Positions 7,292 to 17,438 of a stretch of 64,000 bases of DNA are shown here, piece after piece. Both the position numbers and the translations under genes were made by a program. Location of the stretch: assembly GCF_003852895.1 (NCBI RefSeq), contig NZ_QUSW01000002.1:806001-870000 (forward strand). The letters are read 5' to 3'. Positions within the stretch are counted from its first letter, which is position 1, and each line of letters begins with the position of its first letter. The DNA is from Rhizobacter terrae (GTDB lineage: Bacteria; Pseudomonadota; Gammaproteobacteria; Burkholderiales; Burkholderiaceae_C). The notes beneath the pieces are model-generated. The model was not told the DNA's origin and ran no database searches. It worked only from the letters and a program-made list of their open reading frames with translations.

Positions 7292-9001
7292 GTGCCTCCT
7301 CCAGAGAAATTCCGACTCGGCGACCTGCTGGTGCAGCAGTCGCTGATCACGCAGGAGCAACTCGCCACCGCGCTGGGCCAGCAAAAGACCAGCGGGCGCA
7401 AGCTTGGCCGCATCCTGGTGGAAAGCGGCTTCGTCACCGAGGAGCAGATCTGCGGCGCACTCGCCAAGCAGATGCAGATCCCGTACATCAACCTCAAGAT
7501 GTACAACCTCAACGGGCAGATCACGCAGCTGCTGCCCGAGGCCCAGGCCCGGCGTTTCCGTGCGCTGGTACTGGAAGAGACCGCCGGCGCGCTGCGCGTG
7601 GGCATGGCCGACCCGAGTGACCTCTTCGCCTATGACGAGCTGACCCGCATCCTCAAGCGCGAGATCTCACTGGCGGTGGTGACCGAGACGCAACTGCTCG
7701 CCACCATCGACCGCGTCTACCGCCGCACCGGCGAGATCACGCAGCTCTCGCAGGAGCTGACCGCCGAGCTGGCGCAGACCGAGGCCGACTTCGGCGCGCT
7801 GCTGGGTACCGACGCCGCGGTGCAGAACGCGCCGGTCGTCAAGCTGCTGCAGACCCTCTTCGAGGACGCCGCCCAGGTGCGCGCGTCGGACATCCACATC
7901 GAGCCGCAGGAACACAAGCTGCACGTGCGGTTCCGCATCGACGGCGTGCTGCACCTGCAGACCGAGGCCGACAGCAAGATCGCGCCTGCCCTGGTGCTGC
8001 GCCTGAAGCTGATGTCGGGCCTGGACATCTCCGAGAAGCGCCTGCCGCAGGACGGCCGCTTCCACGTGGACATCCGCGGCAACCCGCTGGACGTGCGCAT
8101 CTCCACCATGCCCACGCAGTACGGCGAATCGGTCGTGATGCGCCTGCTGAACCAGGGCACGGGACTGCTGAGCCTGGAACGCCTGGGCATGCCCGCGAAC
8201 ATGATGGAGAAGGTGCGCAATGCGCTGAACCGCTCCAGCGGCATGATCCTCGTGACGGGCCCCACCGGCAGCGGCAAGACCACCGCGCTGTATGCCGCGC
8301 TCAACGAGATCAACTCGCCCGACCGCAAGATCATCACCGTGGAAGATCCGGTGGAATACCGGCTCCCCGGCATCAACCAGGTTCAGGTGCACGACAAGAT
8401 CGAGCTGACCTTCGAGCGCGTGCTGCGCGCCGCGCTGCGGCAGGACCCGGACGTCATCCTCGTGGGCGAAATGCGCGACCGCGCCACGGCCGAGATCGGC
8501 CTGCGCGCCTCGATGACCGGCCACCTGGTGCTGTCCACGCTGCACACCAACGATGCCTCGTCCACGCCGGTGCGCCTCTTGGACATGGGCGTGCCGCCTT
8601 ACATGGTGGCGATGTCGCTGAACCTCGTGATTGCCCAGCGCCTGGTGCGCCTGGTCTGCGAGGACTGCCACAGCCCGCACACACCCACGCCGCAGGAGCA
8701 CGCCTGGCTGCGCCAGTACGGCGGCGAGCACGCCGACAGCCACGGCGGCTATGCCCGCGGCCTGGGCTGCTCGCGCTGCAACGGCACGGGCTACGCCGGC
8801 CGCACTGCCGTCTACGAGATGCTGGAGATGACCCAGGCCCTGGTGGATGCCGCCAACCGCGGCTCGCCCATCGAGTTCGTGCAGATCGCGCGTGAGCAGA
8901 TCGGCCGCGAGACGCTGATGGGCAATGCGCTGGCCCAGGCCATGAAAGGCCGCACGACCATTGAGGAAGCGATGCGCGTGTCGGTGCAGATCGATCCCTA
9001 G
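7292..9001 (+). CDS. mshE: MSHA/type II secretion assembly ATPase MshE
   Basis: A 569-residue GspE/PilB-family hexameric ATPase that would power pilus or pseudopilus assembly at the inner membrane. An N-terminal MshEN-type domain (FRLGDLLVQQSLIT) is followed by the ATPase core: Walker A GPTGSGKTT at 323-331, an Asp box with DPDVILVGEMRD, a His box (LSTLHTND), and a four-Cys zinc site (CEDC then CSRC). The GTG at 7292 is preferred because GGAG lies 4 bases upstream and the family N-terminus starts there. It is the first gene of the MSHA locus, 2 bp before mshG. Confidence 0.88.
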   Translation: MPPPEKFRLGDLLVQQSLITQEQLATALGQQKTSGRKLGRILVESGFVTEEQICGALAKQMQIPYINLKMYNLNGQITQLLPEAQARRFRALVLEETAGALRVGMADPSDLFAYDELTRILKREISLAVVTETQLLATIDRVYRRTGEITQLSQELTAELAQTEADFGALLGTDAAVQNAPVVKLLQTLFEDAAQVRASDIHIEPQEHKLHVRFRIDGVLHLQTEADSKIAPALVLRLKLMSGLDISEKRLPQDGRFHVDIRGNPLDVRISTMPTQYGESVVMRLLNQGTGLLSLERLGMPANMMEKVRNALNRSSGMILVTGPTGSGKTTALYAALNEINSPDRKIITVEDPVEYRLPGINQVQVHDKIELTFERVLRAALRQDPDVILVGEMRDRATAEIGLRASMTGHLVLSTLHTNDASSTPVRLLDMGVPPYMVAMSLNLVIAQRLVRLVCEDCHSPHTPTPQEHAWLRQYGGEHADSHGGYARGLGCSRCNGTGYAGRTAVYEMLEMTQALVDAANRGSPIEFVQIAREQIGRETLMGNALAQAMKGRTTIEEAMRVSVQIDP

Positions 9002-9003
9002 AC

Positions 9004-10230
9004 ATGCCAAGCTTCGCCTACACCGCCCGCGACTCGCGTGGCCAGTTGATGGAAGGCGTGCTCGAAGGTGCGAGCGCGGCGGCCATTGCCGACCAGCTGA
9101 TGGGCGGCGGCATGACGCCGCTGAAGATCAATGCCTCCGCCGACGTCGTCGAAGTGGTGGCGGCGCCGAAGTTCTCCCTGAGCCGCGGCGCGAAGGTGCA
9201 GCATGAAGACCTGCTGATGTTCAGCCGGCAGCTGCATTCGCTGCTCAAGGCGGGCATTCCCATCACGCGCGCGCTGGCCGGCCTGCAGGAATCGGCCACC
9301 GAAGCCATGCGCCGCGTCATCAAGAGCGTGCGCGAAAGCCTGGAAAGTGGCATCGAGCTGTCCACCTCCATGGCACGGCAGGCGGGCGTCTTCAACCATT
9401 TCTACGTCGCGATGATCCGCGTGGGCGAACTCACCGGGCGGCTGGACGAGGTGTTCCTGCGCCTGTTCCACCACCTGGAGTTCGAGAAGACCATGCGCGA
9501 TCAGGTCAAGACCGCGCTGCGCTACCCGAGCTTCGTCATCATCGTGATGGCCGCGGCCATCGCGGTCATCAACCTCTTCGTCATTCCCGCCTTCCAGAAG
9601 GTCTTCGACGGCTTCGGTGCCGAGCTGCCCTTCATGACGCGCATCCTCGTGGGCTTCTCCAGGTTCACGGTGGCCGCCTGGCCCTACCTGCTCGCGGGCG
9701 TGTTCGGCGCCGTCTTCGCCTTTCGCGCCTGGACCAAGACCCCCGAAGGCCGCTACCTCTGGGACAGGACCAAGCTGCGCCTGCCCATCGCCGGCAAGAT
9801 CGCGCAGAAGGCCACGCTCGCGCGCTTCGCCCGCAGCTTCGCGCTGGCGCTCAAGAGCGGCGTGCCCGTGGTGCAGGCTATGAACGTCGTGGCCGCGACG
9901 GTCGAGAACGCCTACTTCGCCCGCGCCATCGACAAGATGCGCGAAGGCGTGGAGCGCGGCGACAGCGTGCTGCGCACCGCCGCGGCCAGCGGCATCTTCA
10001 CGCCGGTGGTGCTGCAGATGATCGCCGTGGGCGAGGAATCCGGCGCGCTGGACGAGATGCTCACCGAGGTCGCCGACTTCTACCAGCAGGACGTGGAGTA
10101 CGAGCTCAAGACACTGTCGGCGCAGATCGAGCCCATCCTCATCGTGTTCCTGGGGGTGCTGGTGCTGATCCTGGCGCTCGGGGTGTTCCTGCCGGTGTGG
10201 GATTTGGGCAAGGCCGCGCTCAAGAAGTGA
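9004..10230 (+). CDS. mshG: Inner-membrane platform protein MshG (GspF/PilC family)
   Basis: A 408-residue protein with two T2SSF domains (about 70-195 and 270-395) and membrane segments near 170-195, 225-245 and 375-400. It starts with the family opening FAYTARDSRGQ and carries the conserved MIRVGELTGRLDEV and IAVGEESGALDEM repeats. It would anchor the ATPase MshE and the pilin-assembly platform. It follows mshE after 2 bp. A 239-bp gap before the next pilin gene may hold a promoter; I saw no convincing motif there. Confidence 0.87.
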   Translation: MPSFAYTARDSRGQLMEGVLEGASAAAIADQLMGGGMTPLKINASADVVEVVAAPKFSLSRGAKVQHEDLLMFSRQLHSLLKAGIPITRALAGLQESATEAMRRVIKSVRESLESGIELSTSMARQAGVFNHFYVAMIRVGELTGRLDEVFLRLFHHLEFEKTMRDQVKTALRYPSFVIIVMAAAIAVINLFVIPAFQKVFDGFGAELPFMTRILVGFSRFTVAAWPYLLAGVFGAVFAFRAWTKTPEGRYLWDRTKLRLPIAGKIAQKATLARFARSFALALKSGVPVVQAMNVVAATVENAYFARAIDKMREGVERGDSVLRTAAASGIFTPVVLQMIAVGEESGALDEMLTEVADFYQQDVEYELKTLSAQIEPILIVFLGVLVLILALGVFLPVWDLGKAALKK

Positions 10231-10469
10231 AACGAACGAAGTGAACACGCCATGCGTGCACTTTGTCGCGCGATCCGATGCGAGCGATCCCACACACACA
10301 TTGCCGCTCAAGCGCCATGCGGCTTCGCCGATAAGCCAATCGATACGTCGTGCCGGAACAGCCGGCGCTTCGACCAGCTTTTTGCAGCATTGCCCACAGC
10401 CTCGCGCGCGCACCATGCGAACCGAGGAACAAGGGCTTCGCCGTGCACGCTCGACGCAAGGAAAGGTTG

Positions 10470-11015
10470 ATGAACCAGGGCTTCACGCTCATCGAACTGG
10501 TGGTGGTGATCTCCATCGTGGCGATCACCGTGTCGCTGGTGCTGCCGCGCGTGTGGGACATGCAGCGCCAGGCCCGCATCGGCCACCTGAACTACGCCCG
10601 CGGCGCGGTTCATTCGTCCGCGACCCTGGTCCACAGCGCCTTGCTCGTGCGCAACGGCATGCCTGATGCCACGCCTTGCGTGGGCGGCGGCGTGGCGGAC
10701 AACCGGCTCGAAGGCCCCGGCACGGTATGCACCGAGCAAGGCCTGGTTCGAACAATCAACGGCTACCCGGCTTCGGTGAATCCGGGAGCTCCCGGTGCGC
10801 CCGGCATCCTGGGAGCGGCGGGCATCGGCACCAGCTTCCACGCCACCGAGGCCGAGCTGCGCGCCGAAGGCTATGCGGTGAGCGTCGCCAACGGCACCAC
10901 CACGATATCCCGGGCGGATGCGCCCAACCCGCTGCAATGCGGCTTCAGCTACATCGAATCACTGGTCGCGCGAACGGCTGCGTCCATTTCCCAGAGCGTC
11001 ATCACCGGATGTTGA
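10470..11015 (+). CDS. MSHA-type pilin (MshB-like)
   Basis: A 181-residue prepilin with a very short leader, MNQG before [20 protein letters not shown], and the invariant Glu5. Three cysteines occur in the C-terminal domain. Its position directly upstream of the major pilin gene is that of mshB. The ATG at 10470 follows a GAAAGG ribosome site. Likely a minor pilin; mshB versus a second mshA-like gene is not settled. Confidence 0.72.
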   Translation: MNQGFTLIELVVVISIVAITVSLVLPRVWDMQRQARIGHLNYARGAVHSSATLVHSALLVRNGMPDATPCVGGGVADNRLEGPGTVCTEQGLVRTINGYPASVNPGAPGAPGILGAAGIGTSFHATEAELRAEGYAVSVANGTTTISRADAPNPLQCGFSYIESLVARTAASISQSVITGC

Positions 11016-11061
11016 GCCGTTCGCATCCAAATTTTCTGCAGTCCCCTAAGGAGCATCTCTC

Positions 11062-11478
11062 ATGAAACAGCAACAAGGCTTCACCCTGATCGAACTGGTC
11101 GTGGTCATCATCATCCTCGGCGTGCTCGCCGCGGTGGCCGTGCCCAAGTTCGTGGACCTGTCGGTCGATGCGCACAACGCCGCTGCACGCGGCGTCGCCG
11201 GCGCAATCGCCTCGGGCACCTCGGTCAACTTCGCCGCCAAGAGCGCGGGCAATGCGTCGGCCGTCACGATGAGCGCGGCCAACGTCTGCACCTCGGCCCT
11301 GCTGGGCAACTTCGTCAACGGCGTGACCCTGCAAGCCACCGCCCCCACCACCGACGACCAGTTCCAGGTCACCGGCACGGGCGACTGCTCGGGCACGGCG
11401 ACCAGCGTGAGCTGCACCATCACCCCGCGCGGCACCGGCGTCACCGCCGCCACCGCCACGGTGATGTGCGCACGCTGA
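11062..11478 (+). CDS. mshA: Probable major MSHA pilin MshA
   Basis: A 138-residue prepilin: leader MKQQQG, then [20 protein letters not shown] and the typical MSHA continuation [22 protein letters not shown] pair of cysteines (NVCTSA and GDCSGT) probably forms the loop disulfide. An AAGGAG ribosome site at 11049-11054 precedes the ATG. MshA polymerises into the pilus that mediates surface attachment in Vibrio. Small size, position and strong ribosome site suggest that this is the main subunit. Confidence 0.8.
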   Translation: MKQQQGFTLIELVVVIIILGVLAAVAVPKFVDLSVDAHNAAARGVAGAIASGTSVNFAAKSAGNASAVTMSAANVCTSALLGNFVNGVTLQATAPTTDDQFQVTGTGDCSGTATSVSCTITPRGTGVTAATATVMCAR

Positions 11479-11531
11479 TCGACCAGCGACATGACCCGCG
11501 GCAGCACAGCCTGCCGCTCCAGGGACTTCGC

Positions 11532-12011
11532 ATGAAGACGCAGCGCGGCTTCACGCTGGGCGAACTGGTCATCGTGCTCGTGATCACGGGCATCCTCGCC
11601 GCCGTCGCGATTCCGCGCTTGTTCGACAAGAGCGGGTTCGCGGCGCGCGGCGCTCGTGACTACGTGGCCTCGGCCCTGCGGTATGCGCAGAAGTCGGCCG
11701 TGGCCATGCGCCGCAACGTGTGCGTGACCGTGGGCACCACGGCCGTGACCATGACCTACGCCCCCTCCGCCGGATCGAGCGCCTCGTGTTCGCAGGCAGT
11801 CATCAACCCGGCGACCGGGCTGTCCTACGCCAGCACCGTCTACGAGCAGGGCGCGACCGTCTCGGGCACGCTCAGCATCGCCTTCGATTCGCTGGGCCGG
11901 CCCATGTCGGGTGGCGCCCCGCCGGTCCTGCTCACGAGCTCGCAGTCGGTCACCGTGAGCGGCTACGCCACGGCCATCACCATCGAACCCGAGACGGGCT
12001 ATGTGCGCTAA
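11532..12011 (+). CDS. mshC: Minor pilin MshC
   Basis: A 159-residue prepilin with leader MKTQRG followed by FTLGELVIVLVITGILAAVA. Residue 4 of the mature part is Gly rather than the common Ile, but Glu5 is kept. The C-terminal half is a GspH-type domain (ARDYVASALRYAQKSAVAMR). The ATG at 11532 follows CAGGGA. It overlaps mshD by 11 bp. Minor pilins of this class help start or cap the fibre. Confidence 0.75.
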   Translation: MKTQRGFTLGELVIVLVITGILAAVAIPRLFDKSGFAARGARDYVASALRYAQKSAVAMRRNVCVTVGTTAVTMTYAPSAGSSASCSQAVINPATGLSYASTVYEQGATVSGTLSIAFDSLGRPMSGGAPPVLLTSSQSVTVSGYATAITIEPETGYVR

Positions 12012-12609
12012 GCACCGTTCGCATCGCCGGCAGCGCGGCCTGAGCCTCATCGAGCTGGTGATGTTCGTGGCCATCATGGGCATGTCCATCGCGGGCATCC
12101 TCGTGGTCTACAACACCGCCATCAAGAACAGCGCCGACCCGATGGTGCGCAAGCAGGCGGTGGCCATCGCCGAGTCGCTGCTCAACGAAGTGCTGATGCA
12201 GCCCTTCACCTGGTGCGACCCGCAGGACGCAGCCAACGACCCGAACAACCTGCCGACCTCCGGCGCCTCGTGCACCGGCGGCGTGGGCAACTCGCAGGAC
12301 AAGAACGGCGGCACGCTCGGGCCGCAGCCGTCCACCGAGTCGCGCTTCTCCTCCACCGACCCCTTCGACAACGTGGCCGACTACAACGGCTACAGCATGT
12401 CCTCGGGCATCTACAGCATGGACAACGGCAGCACGCCCGTCACGGGGCTGTCGTCGTACTCGGCCACCGTCACCGTGTCGCGCGCCGGCACGGTGTTCGG
12501 CCTGGCGGCCGGTGCAGTGTTGCGCGTGGACGTGCTCGTCACCGGCAAGGGCGAGTCCATCACGCTCACGGGCTACCGCTTCCGCCACTCCCCCAACGCG
12601 ACGGGCTGA
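12001..12609 (+). CDS. mshD: Minor pilin MshD
   Basis: A 202-residue prepilin-like protein with basic leader MCAKHRSHRRQRG and the hydrophobic helix LSLIELVMFVAIMGMSIAGI. The segment AVAIAESLLNEVLMQPFTWCDP is characteristic of MshD-type minor pilins. It overlaps the end of mshC by 11 bp and lies 3 bp before mshO, so the pilin genes are one transcription unit. Confidence 0.78.
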   Translation: MCAKHRSHRRQRGLSLIELVMFVAIMGMSIAGILVVYNTAIKNSADPMVRKQAVAIAESLLNEVLMQPFTWCDPQDAANDPNNLPTSGASCTGGVGNSQDKNGGTLGPQPSTESRFSSTDPFDNVADYNGYSMSSGIYSMDNGSTPVTGLSSYSATVTVSRAGTVFGLAAGAVLRVDVLVTGKGESITLTGYRFRHSPNATG

Positions 12610-12612
12610 GCC

Positions 12613-13446
12613 ATGAAGCACGCAGCCCGCGGATTCACCCTGCTCGAAGCGGTGCTGGTCATCTCGATGACCGGCGTGATCGCGGCCATCATCGCCGTCT
12701 TCGTGAAGGCCCCCGTGAATGCGTACGTGGACCAGGCCCGCCGCGCCGAACTCAGCGACACCGCCGACAACGCCCTGCGCCGCATTGCCCGCGAGGTGCA
12801 GCGCGCGCTGCCCAACAGCGTGCGGGTGGATGCGACGGGCACCATCCTCGAATTCCTGCCGGTGTCCGCCGGCGGGCGCTACCGTGCCGCGCCCGATGCA
12901 ACCGGCGGCGGCGATTTCCTCGACTTCAACTCCACCACGGACGGCAGCTTCTCGGTGCTGGGCCCCACGGTCGCCGTGGCCGCGGGCGACCAGCTCGTGG
13001 TCTACAACCTGGGCCTGCCCGGCGCCGATGCCTACAGCGGCGAGAGCCGGCGCGCCCTGACCAGCACCGGCAGTGCCCTGAGCACACTCACCTACACCGT
13101 GGGCGGCACGCAGTTTCCCTTCGCATCGCCCAGCAACCGCTTCCAGATCGTCAACACGCCGGTGACCTTCTACTGCGCACCGGTGGCCGGCGGCAGCGGC
13201 ACTCTGCGTCGCTACGGCGGCTATGCCATCCAGTCCTCGCAGCCGATCAACGCCTCGGGGGCGCCGCTGTCCACGCTGACGGGCAACAACAATGCGCTGC
13301 TCGCCGCGAATGTGGACACCTGCAGCTTCGTCTACAACAGCAGCGCCTCCGCCCGCAACGGCCTGCTCACGCTCACGCTGAAGATCACCTCCGGCGGCGA
13401 GAGCGTGACGCTGATGCACCAGGTGCACCTGGACAACTCGCCATGA
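12613..13446 (+). CDS. mshO: Minor pilin MshO
   Basis: A 277-residue prepilin with leader MKHAARG and helix FTLLEAVLVISMTGVIAAII. The following DTADNALRRIAREVQRALPNS region is typical of MshO/GspJ-like minor pilins. The distal part is a Ser/Thr/Gly-rich beta domain with two cysteines. It overlaps mshP by ATGA. Likely located at the pilus tip or involved in initiation. Confidence 0.8.
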   Translation: MKHAARGFTLLEAVLVISMTGVIAAIIAVFVKAPVNAYVDQARRAELSDTADNALRRIAREVQRALPNSVRVDATGTILEFLPVSAGGRYRAAPDATGGGDFLDFNSTTDGSFSVLGPTVAVAAGDQLVVYNLGLPGADAYSGESRRALTSTGSALSTLTYTVGGTQFPFASPSNRFQIVNTPVTFYCAPVAGGSGTLRRYGGYAIQSSQPINASGAPLSTLTGNNNALLAANVDTCSFVYNSSASARNGLLTLTLKITSGGESVTLMHQVHLDNSP

Positions 13447-13862
13447 AAACCTCCATGCGCGCGACCAGGCAAGGCGGATTCGCCATCATCTCGGCGGTGT
13501 TTCTCATCGTGGTGCTGGCCCTGCTCGGCGCGATGATCGTGTCCATGTCCACCACGCAGCAAGTCGGCTCGGCACGCGACCTCGCAGGCTCGAAGGCCTA
13601 CTTCGCAGCCAAGGCGGGCATCGAGTGGGGTGCCTACCAGGTGCTGCAGGCGGGGACGTGCACGGCGAGCTCCACGCTGCCGGCCTTGTCGGGGTCCGCC
13701 AGCGGGTTCACGGTGACGGTGACCTGCTCGCGCACGGGGCCGTTCGATGAGGCGGGGACGAGCGTGTACGTTCATCAGATCATCTCGACGGCCAGCACTG
13801 GCACCTTCGGCGCTGCCGACTACGCGGAGCGGCAGTTGCAGGCGGTCGTGAGCACGCCATGA
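13443..13862 (+). CDS. mshP: MSHA biogenesis protein MshP
   Basis: A 139-residue protein with a pseudopilin-like N-terminus (QGGFAIISAVFLIVVLALLG) that lacks the normal Glu5, as in PilX/MshP-type proteins. A Cys pair (GTCTAS and VTCSRT) lies in the distal part. The start ATG overlaps the mshO stop and the stop overlaps the mshQ start (ATGA both times), so four consecutive genes are translationally coupled. Confidence 0.75.
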   Translation: MKTSMRATRQGGFAIISAVFLIVVLALLGAMIVSMSTTQQVGSARDLAGSKAYFAAKAGIEWGAYQVLQAGTCTASSTLPALSGSASGFTVTVTCSRTGPFDEAGTSVYVHQIISTASTGTFGAADYAERQLQAVVSTP

Positions 13863-16396
13863 AGTCCCTCGCAGGCTGGTTCCTGGCACTTCTGGCCTGC
13901 CTTTTGGCATGCCAGGGCGCTCAGGCTCAGACCTACACGGCGGACAGTTCTGCCGCCGTACAACTGGCGTACCCGTGGATCGACATCTCCACCACGGGAA
14001 CCACTGAAGACCTCCATGACGACGAGGTGTCCGCCGACATCTCGCTGGGCTTCAGCTTCACCTACGGTGCCTCCACCTACACTGCCCTGCGCATCAGCAG
14101 CAACGGCATGCTGTTCTTCGGTGGAGACGGCCAGACCAGCACGCAGTACCGCAACTCCGCGCTGCCGCTGAACGGTGGCTCCAGCGGCGAACCCAACATC
14201 GATGCGGCGATGCTGCCGCTGTGGGACGACCTGCAGCCCAATAACGTGGCCAACTACATCCGCTACCGCTCGATGGGAACGGCCCCGAACCGCGTGTTCG
14301 TCGTGTCGTGGTTGGCCGTTCCCTACTACTGCTCCGGCGGCAGCAAGTGCAACACCTCCGTGGTCCAGACGACCACCATGTTCGCCACCTTCCAGGTGCA
14401 GATATACGAACAAGGGCAGTTCGTCTACCGCTACGGGACCATCGATGGCAGCGGCGGGGCCCATTCCTCGGGGGCCACGCAATCGAACCCTGCAGGCGCT
14501 TCGGTGGGCTATGAGCTGAACAACAGCGACTACGTGCAGTACTCGTTCCAGACGGCCTCGGTGACCAACAACACCACCATCCTGTGGACGCGACGTGTCA
14601 CCGCACCCGGCGGCTTCAACGCCTTCGACACCAGCACCGCCGCCGGCTCGATCACCGGCAACATCCACACCAAGGTCGCAGGCTCCGCGTTCAACCTCGC
14701 CGTGGTGGCACTCAACACCGCCAAGACCGCCGTGGCCACCACCTTCACCGGCGACGTGAAGGTCGAACTGCTCAACGCCAGCGACAACAGCGGCGCACTC
14801 AACGCATCGACGGGCTGCCGCTCGACCTGGACCACCGCCTTGCAGACGCTGACGACCACCTTCGCCACCACCGACCTCGGCCGCGACACTGTCAGCTTCA
14901 CCGAGCCCAACGCCTGGCGCGATGTGCGCGTGCGCATGAGCTACCCCGCCACGGGCACGGCCACGGTGGTGGCCTGCTCCACCGACGACTTCGCCATCCG
15001 GCCTTCGTCCTTCGCCAGCTTCTCGGCCACCGACACCGATTGGGCGACAGCCGGCACTGGCCGAACGCTCGCCAACGCCACGGCCATCGGCGGCAACGTG
15101 CACAAGGCCGGACAGCCCTTCACCATCCGTGCGACCGCCGTCAATGCAGCGTCGGCCACCACCACCAACTACACGCTGGCACCAACGGCCACCGTCACCG
15201 CCTGTGCGGGCACCGCCTGCACCGGCAGCTTCGGCACGCTCACCGTGAGCCTCACGGCGGCAGCCGGCGTCATCAACAACACCACGGCCAGCTACAGCGA
15301 GGTTGGCGCCTTCTCATTGCAACTGGTCGACAGCAGCTTTGCCAGCGTGGACGGCGCCGACGGCTCGACCGCCGCGGAACTCAACATCACCTCGCCGGTC
15401 ATCACCGTCGGCCGCTTCGTGCCCGACCACTTCGACGTGACCACGCTGGTCACGCCGGTGCTGAAGACCTTCAACACCACGGCCTGCAGCACACGCTCCT
15501 TCACCTACGTGGGCCAGCCCTTCGGCTACATCACCGCTGCGCAGGCCACGGTGCTGGCACGCAATGCCGCGGGCACCACCACCGCCAACTACAGCGGCGC
15601 GATGTGGAAGCTCGCCACCGCCGGCATCTCGCAGACCTACAGCCCCCTGTCGCCCACATCGCCCGGGCTGGACGTCTCTGGCGCGACCACGCCATCGCTC
15701 ACCAGCAACAGCAACGGCACCGGCGTGCTCGCCACCAGCAGCTCGGACCTGCTCAAGTTCACGCGCTCCGCGAGCACGCCGCTGGCGCCGTTCAGCGCGG
15801 CCATCTCGCTCACCTGGGGCGTGAGCGACACGAGCGAGAACGCCGTCACGGGCAACGGCAACATCGCCACCACCACGCCGCTGACCTTCTCCAGCATCGC
15901 CTTCGATTCGGGCACTGCCTTCCGCTACGGCATCCTCAAGCTCGCCAGCGCCTATGGCAGCGAACTCACCAACCTGCCGGTCGCCGTGGAGGCGCAGTAC
16001 TGGGACGGCGCACGCTTCGCAACCAACACCTCCGACCAGTGCACGTCGCTGCCCACGGGCATCATGGCCATGGGCAACTACCAGCGAAACCTCGTGGCTT
16101 GCGAGACCGGCCTCGCGACCGCCACGCTCAAGCTGAGTTCGGGCCGCGGCTACTTCACGCTGATCAAGCCGGGCGCGGGCAACAGCGGCAGCATGGACAT
16201 CAACCTGCAACTGGGCGCCAGCGCCACCGGCTCGACCTGCGTGGGCACGGGCGGCAGCGCCACGGCCGCCTCCGCGGGGTCGCTCACCTGGCTGCAAGGC
16301 AAGTGGAGCGGCAGCAACTACGACCAGAACCCCTCGGCGCGCGCGAGCTTCGGACAGTACAAGTCGCCACTGATCTATCTGAGGGAAAGTTTCTAG
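13859..16396 (+). CDS. mshQ: MshQ-like large exported protein (DUF6701 type)
   Basis: An 845-residue exported protein with a signal peptide ending at about AQAQ. It is dominated by Ser/Thr/Ala/Gly-rich beta repeats. The mid part has bacterial Ig-like segments with paired cysteines (ACAGTACTGSFG), and the end shows the MshQ/DUF6701 pattern with RFVPDHFDV, FSYVGQPFGY-like text and GILKLASAYGSELTNLPV. MshQ is the last gene of the pilin block in Vibrio and is thought to be an adhesin-like surface or tip component. Coupled to mshP by ATGA. Function is inferred from synteny. Confidence 0.75.
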   Translation: MKSLAGWFLALLACLLACQGAQAQTYTADSSAAVQLAYPWIDISTTGTTEDLHDDEVSADISLGFSFTYGASTYTALRISSNGMLFFGGDGQTSTQYRNSALPLNGGSSGEPNIDAAMLPLWDDLQPNNVANYIRYRSMGTAPNRVFVVSWLAVPYYCSGGSKCNTSVVQTTTMFATFQVQIYEQGQFVYRYGTIDGSGGAHSSGATQSNPAGASVGYELNNSDYVQYSFQTASVTNNTTILWTRRVTAPGGFNAFDTSTAAGSITGNIHTKVAGSAFNLAVVALNTAKTAVATTFTGDVKVELLNASDNSGALNASTGCRSTWTTALQTLTTTFATTDLGRDTVSFTEPNAWRDVRVRMSYPATGTATVVACSTDDFAIRPSSFASFSATDTDWATAGTGRTLANATAIGGNVHKAGQPFTIRATAVNAASATTTNYTLAPTATVTACAGTACTGSFGTLTVSLTAAAGVINNTTASYSEVGAFSLQLVDSSFASVDGADGSTAAELNITSPVITVGRFVPDHFDVTTLVTPVLKTFNTTACSTRSFTYVGQPFGYITAAQATVLARNAAGTTTANYSGAMWKLATAGISQTYSPLSPTSPGLDVSGATTPSLTSNSNGTGVLATSSSDLLKFTRSASTPLAPFSAAISLTWGVSDTSENAVTGNGNIATTTPLTFSSIAFDSGTAFRYGILKLASAYGSELTNLPVAVEAQYWDGARFATNTSDQCTSLPTGIMAMGNYQRNLVACETGLATATLKLSSGRGYFTLIKPGAGNSGSMDINLQLGASATGSTCVGTGGSATAASAGSLTWLQGKWSGSNYDQNPSARASFGQYKSPLIYLRESF

Positions 16397-16461
16397 GCGG
16401 CGCGTGTTGCACGGTCGGGACAATCCCGGCCACACCAAACCCACACGACGCAGGAGCACCC

Positions 16462-16872
16462 ATGGGGGAGAAAACCCGGACGCTGAGGCAGACCATCTTT
16501 CGCGTCCTGGCAGTCGTCATCGGCATCGCCGCGCTCATCTTCGGATTCCAGGAGCGCCGCGAGATCAGCCATCTCAAGGCCATCGGCGTCTCGGCCGTGG
16601 TCGACCCGATCAAGGGCTACACCGAGCGGCATTCCCGCGGCGGAACCACCTACAGCGCGCAGTTCAGCTTCAAGACCACCGACGGCCAGGCGATCTCGCG
16701 CAAGCGCCAGTTTCCCAAAGAGGTGCTCACCGACTTCGAGAACGGGCGGCCCGTCAACATACGCTATGACCCGAAGAACCCCTCGGAATTCGTCTTCGAG
16801 AAGGAGACCGCCTCCTGGTGGACGGTGGTGATGGGGGTCGGCTTCGTGGTCGCCGCCATTTTCTTCATGTGA
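16462..16872 (+). CDS. DUF3592-like membrane protein
   Basis: A 136-residue protein with a membrane helix near each end ([15 protein letters not shown] and [17 protein letters not shown]) around a periplasmic or cytosolic beta domain that contains [13 protein letters not shown] and [13 protein letters not shown]-like text. This layout is that of DUF3592 proteins. AGGAG lies 5 bases before the ATG at 16462. It is unrelated to pili and sits between mshQ and mshI together with the exonuclease gene. Confidence 0.65.
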   Translation: MGEKTRTLRQTIFRVLAVVIGIAALIFGFQERREISHLKAIGVSAVVDPIKGYTERHSRGGTTYSAQFSFKTTDGQAISRKRQFPKEVLTDFENGRPVNIRYDPKNPSEFVFEKETASWWTVVMGVGFVVAAIFFM

Positions 16873-16877
16873 GCCGC

Positions 16878-17438
16878 ATGCCCTCCAGCGAGATCTATTT
16901 CAGCACCGACGTCGAGACCGACGGCCCCATCCCCGGCCCGCATTCCATGCTGAGCCTGGGCTGCGCCGCCTACACGGCCGACAAGCAGCTGCTGTCCACT
17001 TTCACCGCCAACCTCGAGACCCTGCCCGGCGCAGCGGCGCATCCGAAGACCGCGGCGTGGTGGGCCACGCAGCCTGAAGCCTGGGCAGCCTGCCGCACGA
17101 ACCTCGAAGCGCCCGAAGCGGCGATGAAGCGCTATGCCGACTGGATCCAATCCGTCGGCGGCAAGCCGGTGTTCGTGGCCTACCCGGCCGGCTTCGACTT
17201 CCTCTTCGTCTACTGGTACCTCATCCGCTTCACCGGCGACAGCCCCTTCAGCCACTCGGCGCTGGACATGAAGACCTTCGCGATGGCCCTGCTCAAGACT
17301 GGCTACCGCGACAGCACCAAGCGCAACATGCCCAGGCGCTGGTTCGATCCGCTGCCGCACACGCACGTGGCACTGGACGACGCCATCGAGCAAGGCGCGA
17401 CTTTCTGCAACATGCTGCGCGACAACCGGAACGGCTAG
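16878..17438 (+). CDS. DnaQ-like 3'-5' exonuclease domain protein
   Basis: A 186-residue protein of the DEDDh exonuclease fold. [19 protein letters not shown] holds the first acidic pair (Asp and Glu of DVET); [13 protein letters not shown] supplies the middle Asp; and [11 protein letters not shown] supplies the last His and Asp. It resembles the stand-alone exoribonuclease type (Rv2179c-like) more than the polymerase III epsilon subunit. It begins 5 bp after the DUF3592-like gene, so the two probably form a unit inserted into the MSHA locus. Substrate unknown. Confidence 0.7.
   Translation: MPSSEIYFSTDVETDGPIPGPHSMLSLGCAAYTADKQLLSTFTANLETLPGAAAHPKTAAWWATQPEAWAACRTNLEAPEAAMKRYADWIQSVGGKPVFVAYPAGFDFLFVYWYLIRFTGDSPFSHSALDMKTFAMALLKTGYRDSTKRNMPRRWFDPLPHTHVALDDAIEQGATFCNMLRDNRNG

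Noticed and set aside
10231-10469. A 72-codon open frame before the first MSHA pilin gene
   Set aside because: Composition is unlike a protein of this genome, and the frame ends exactly at the ribosome site of the pilin gene; it is more likely leader sequence.
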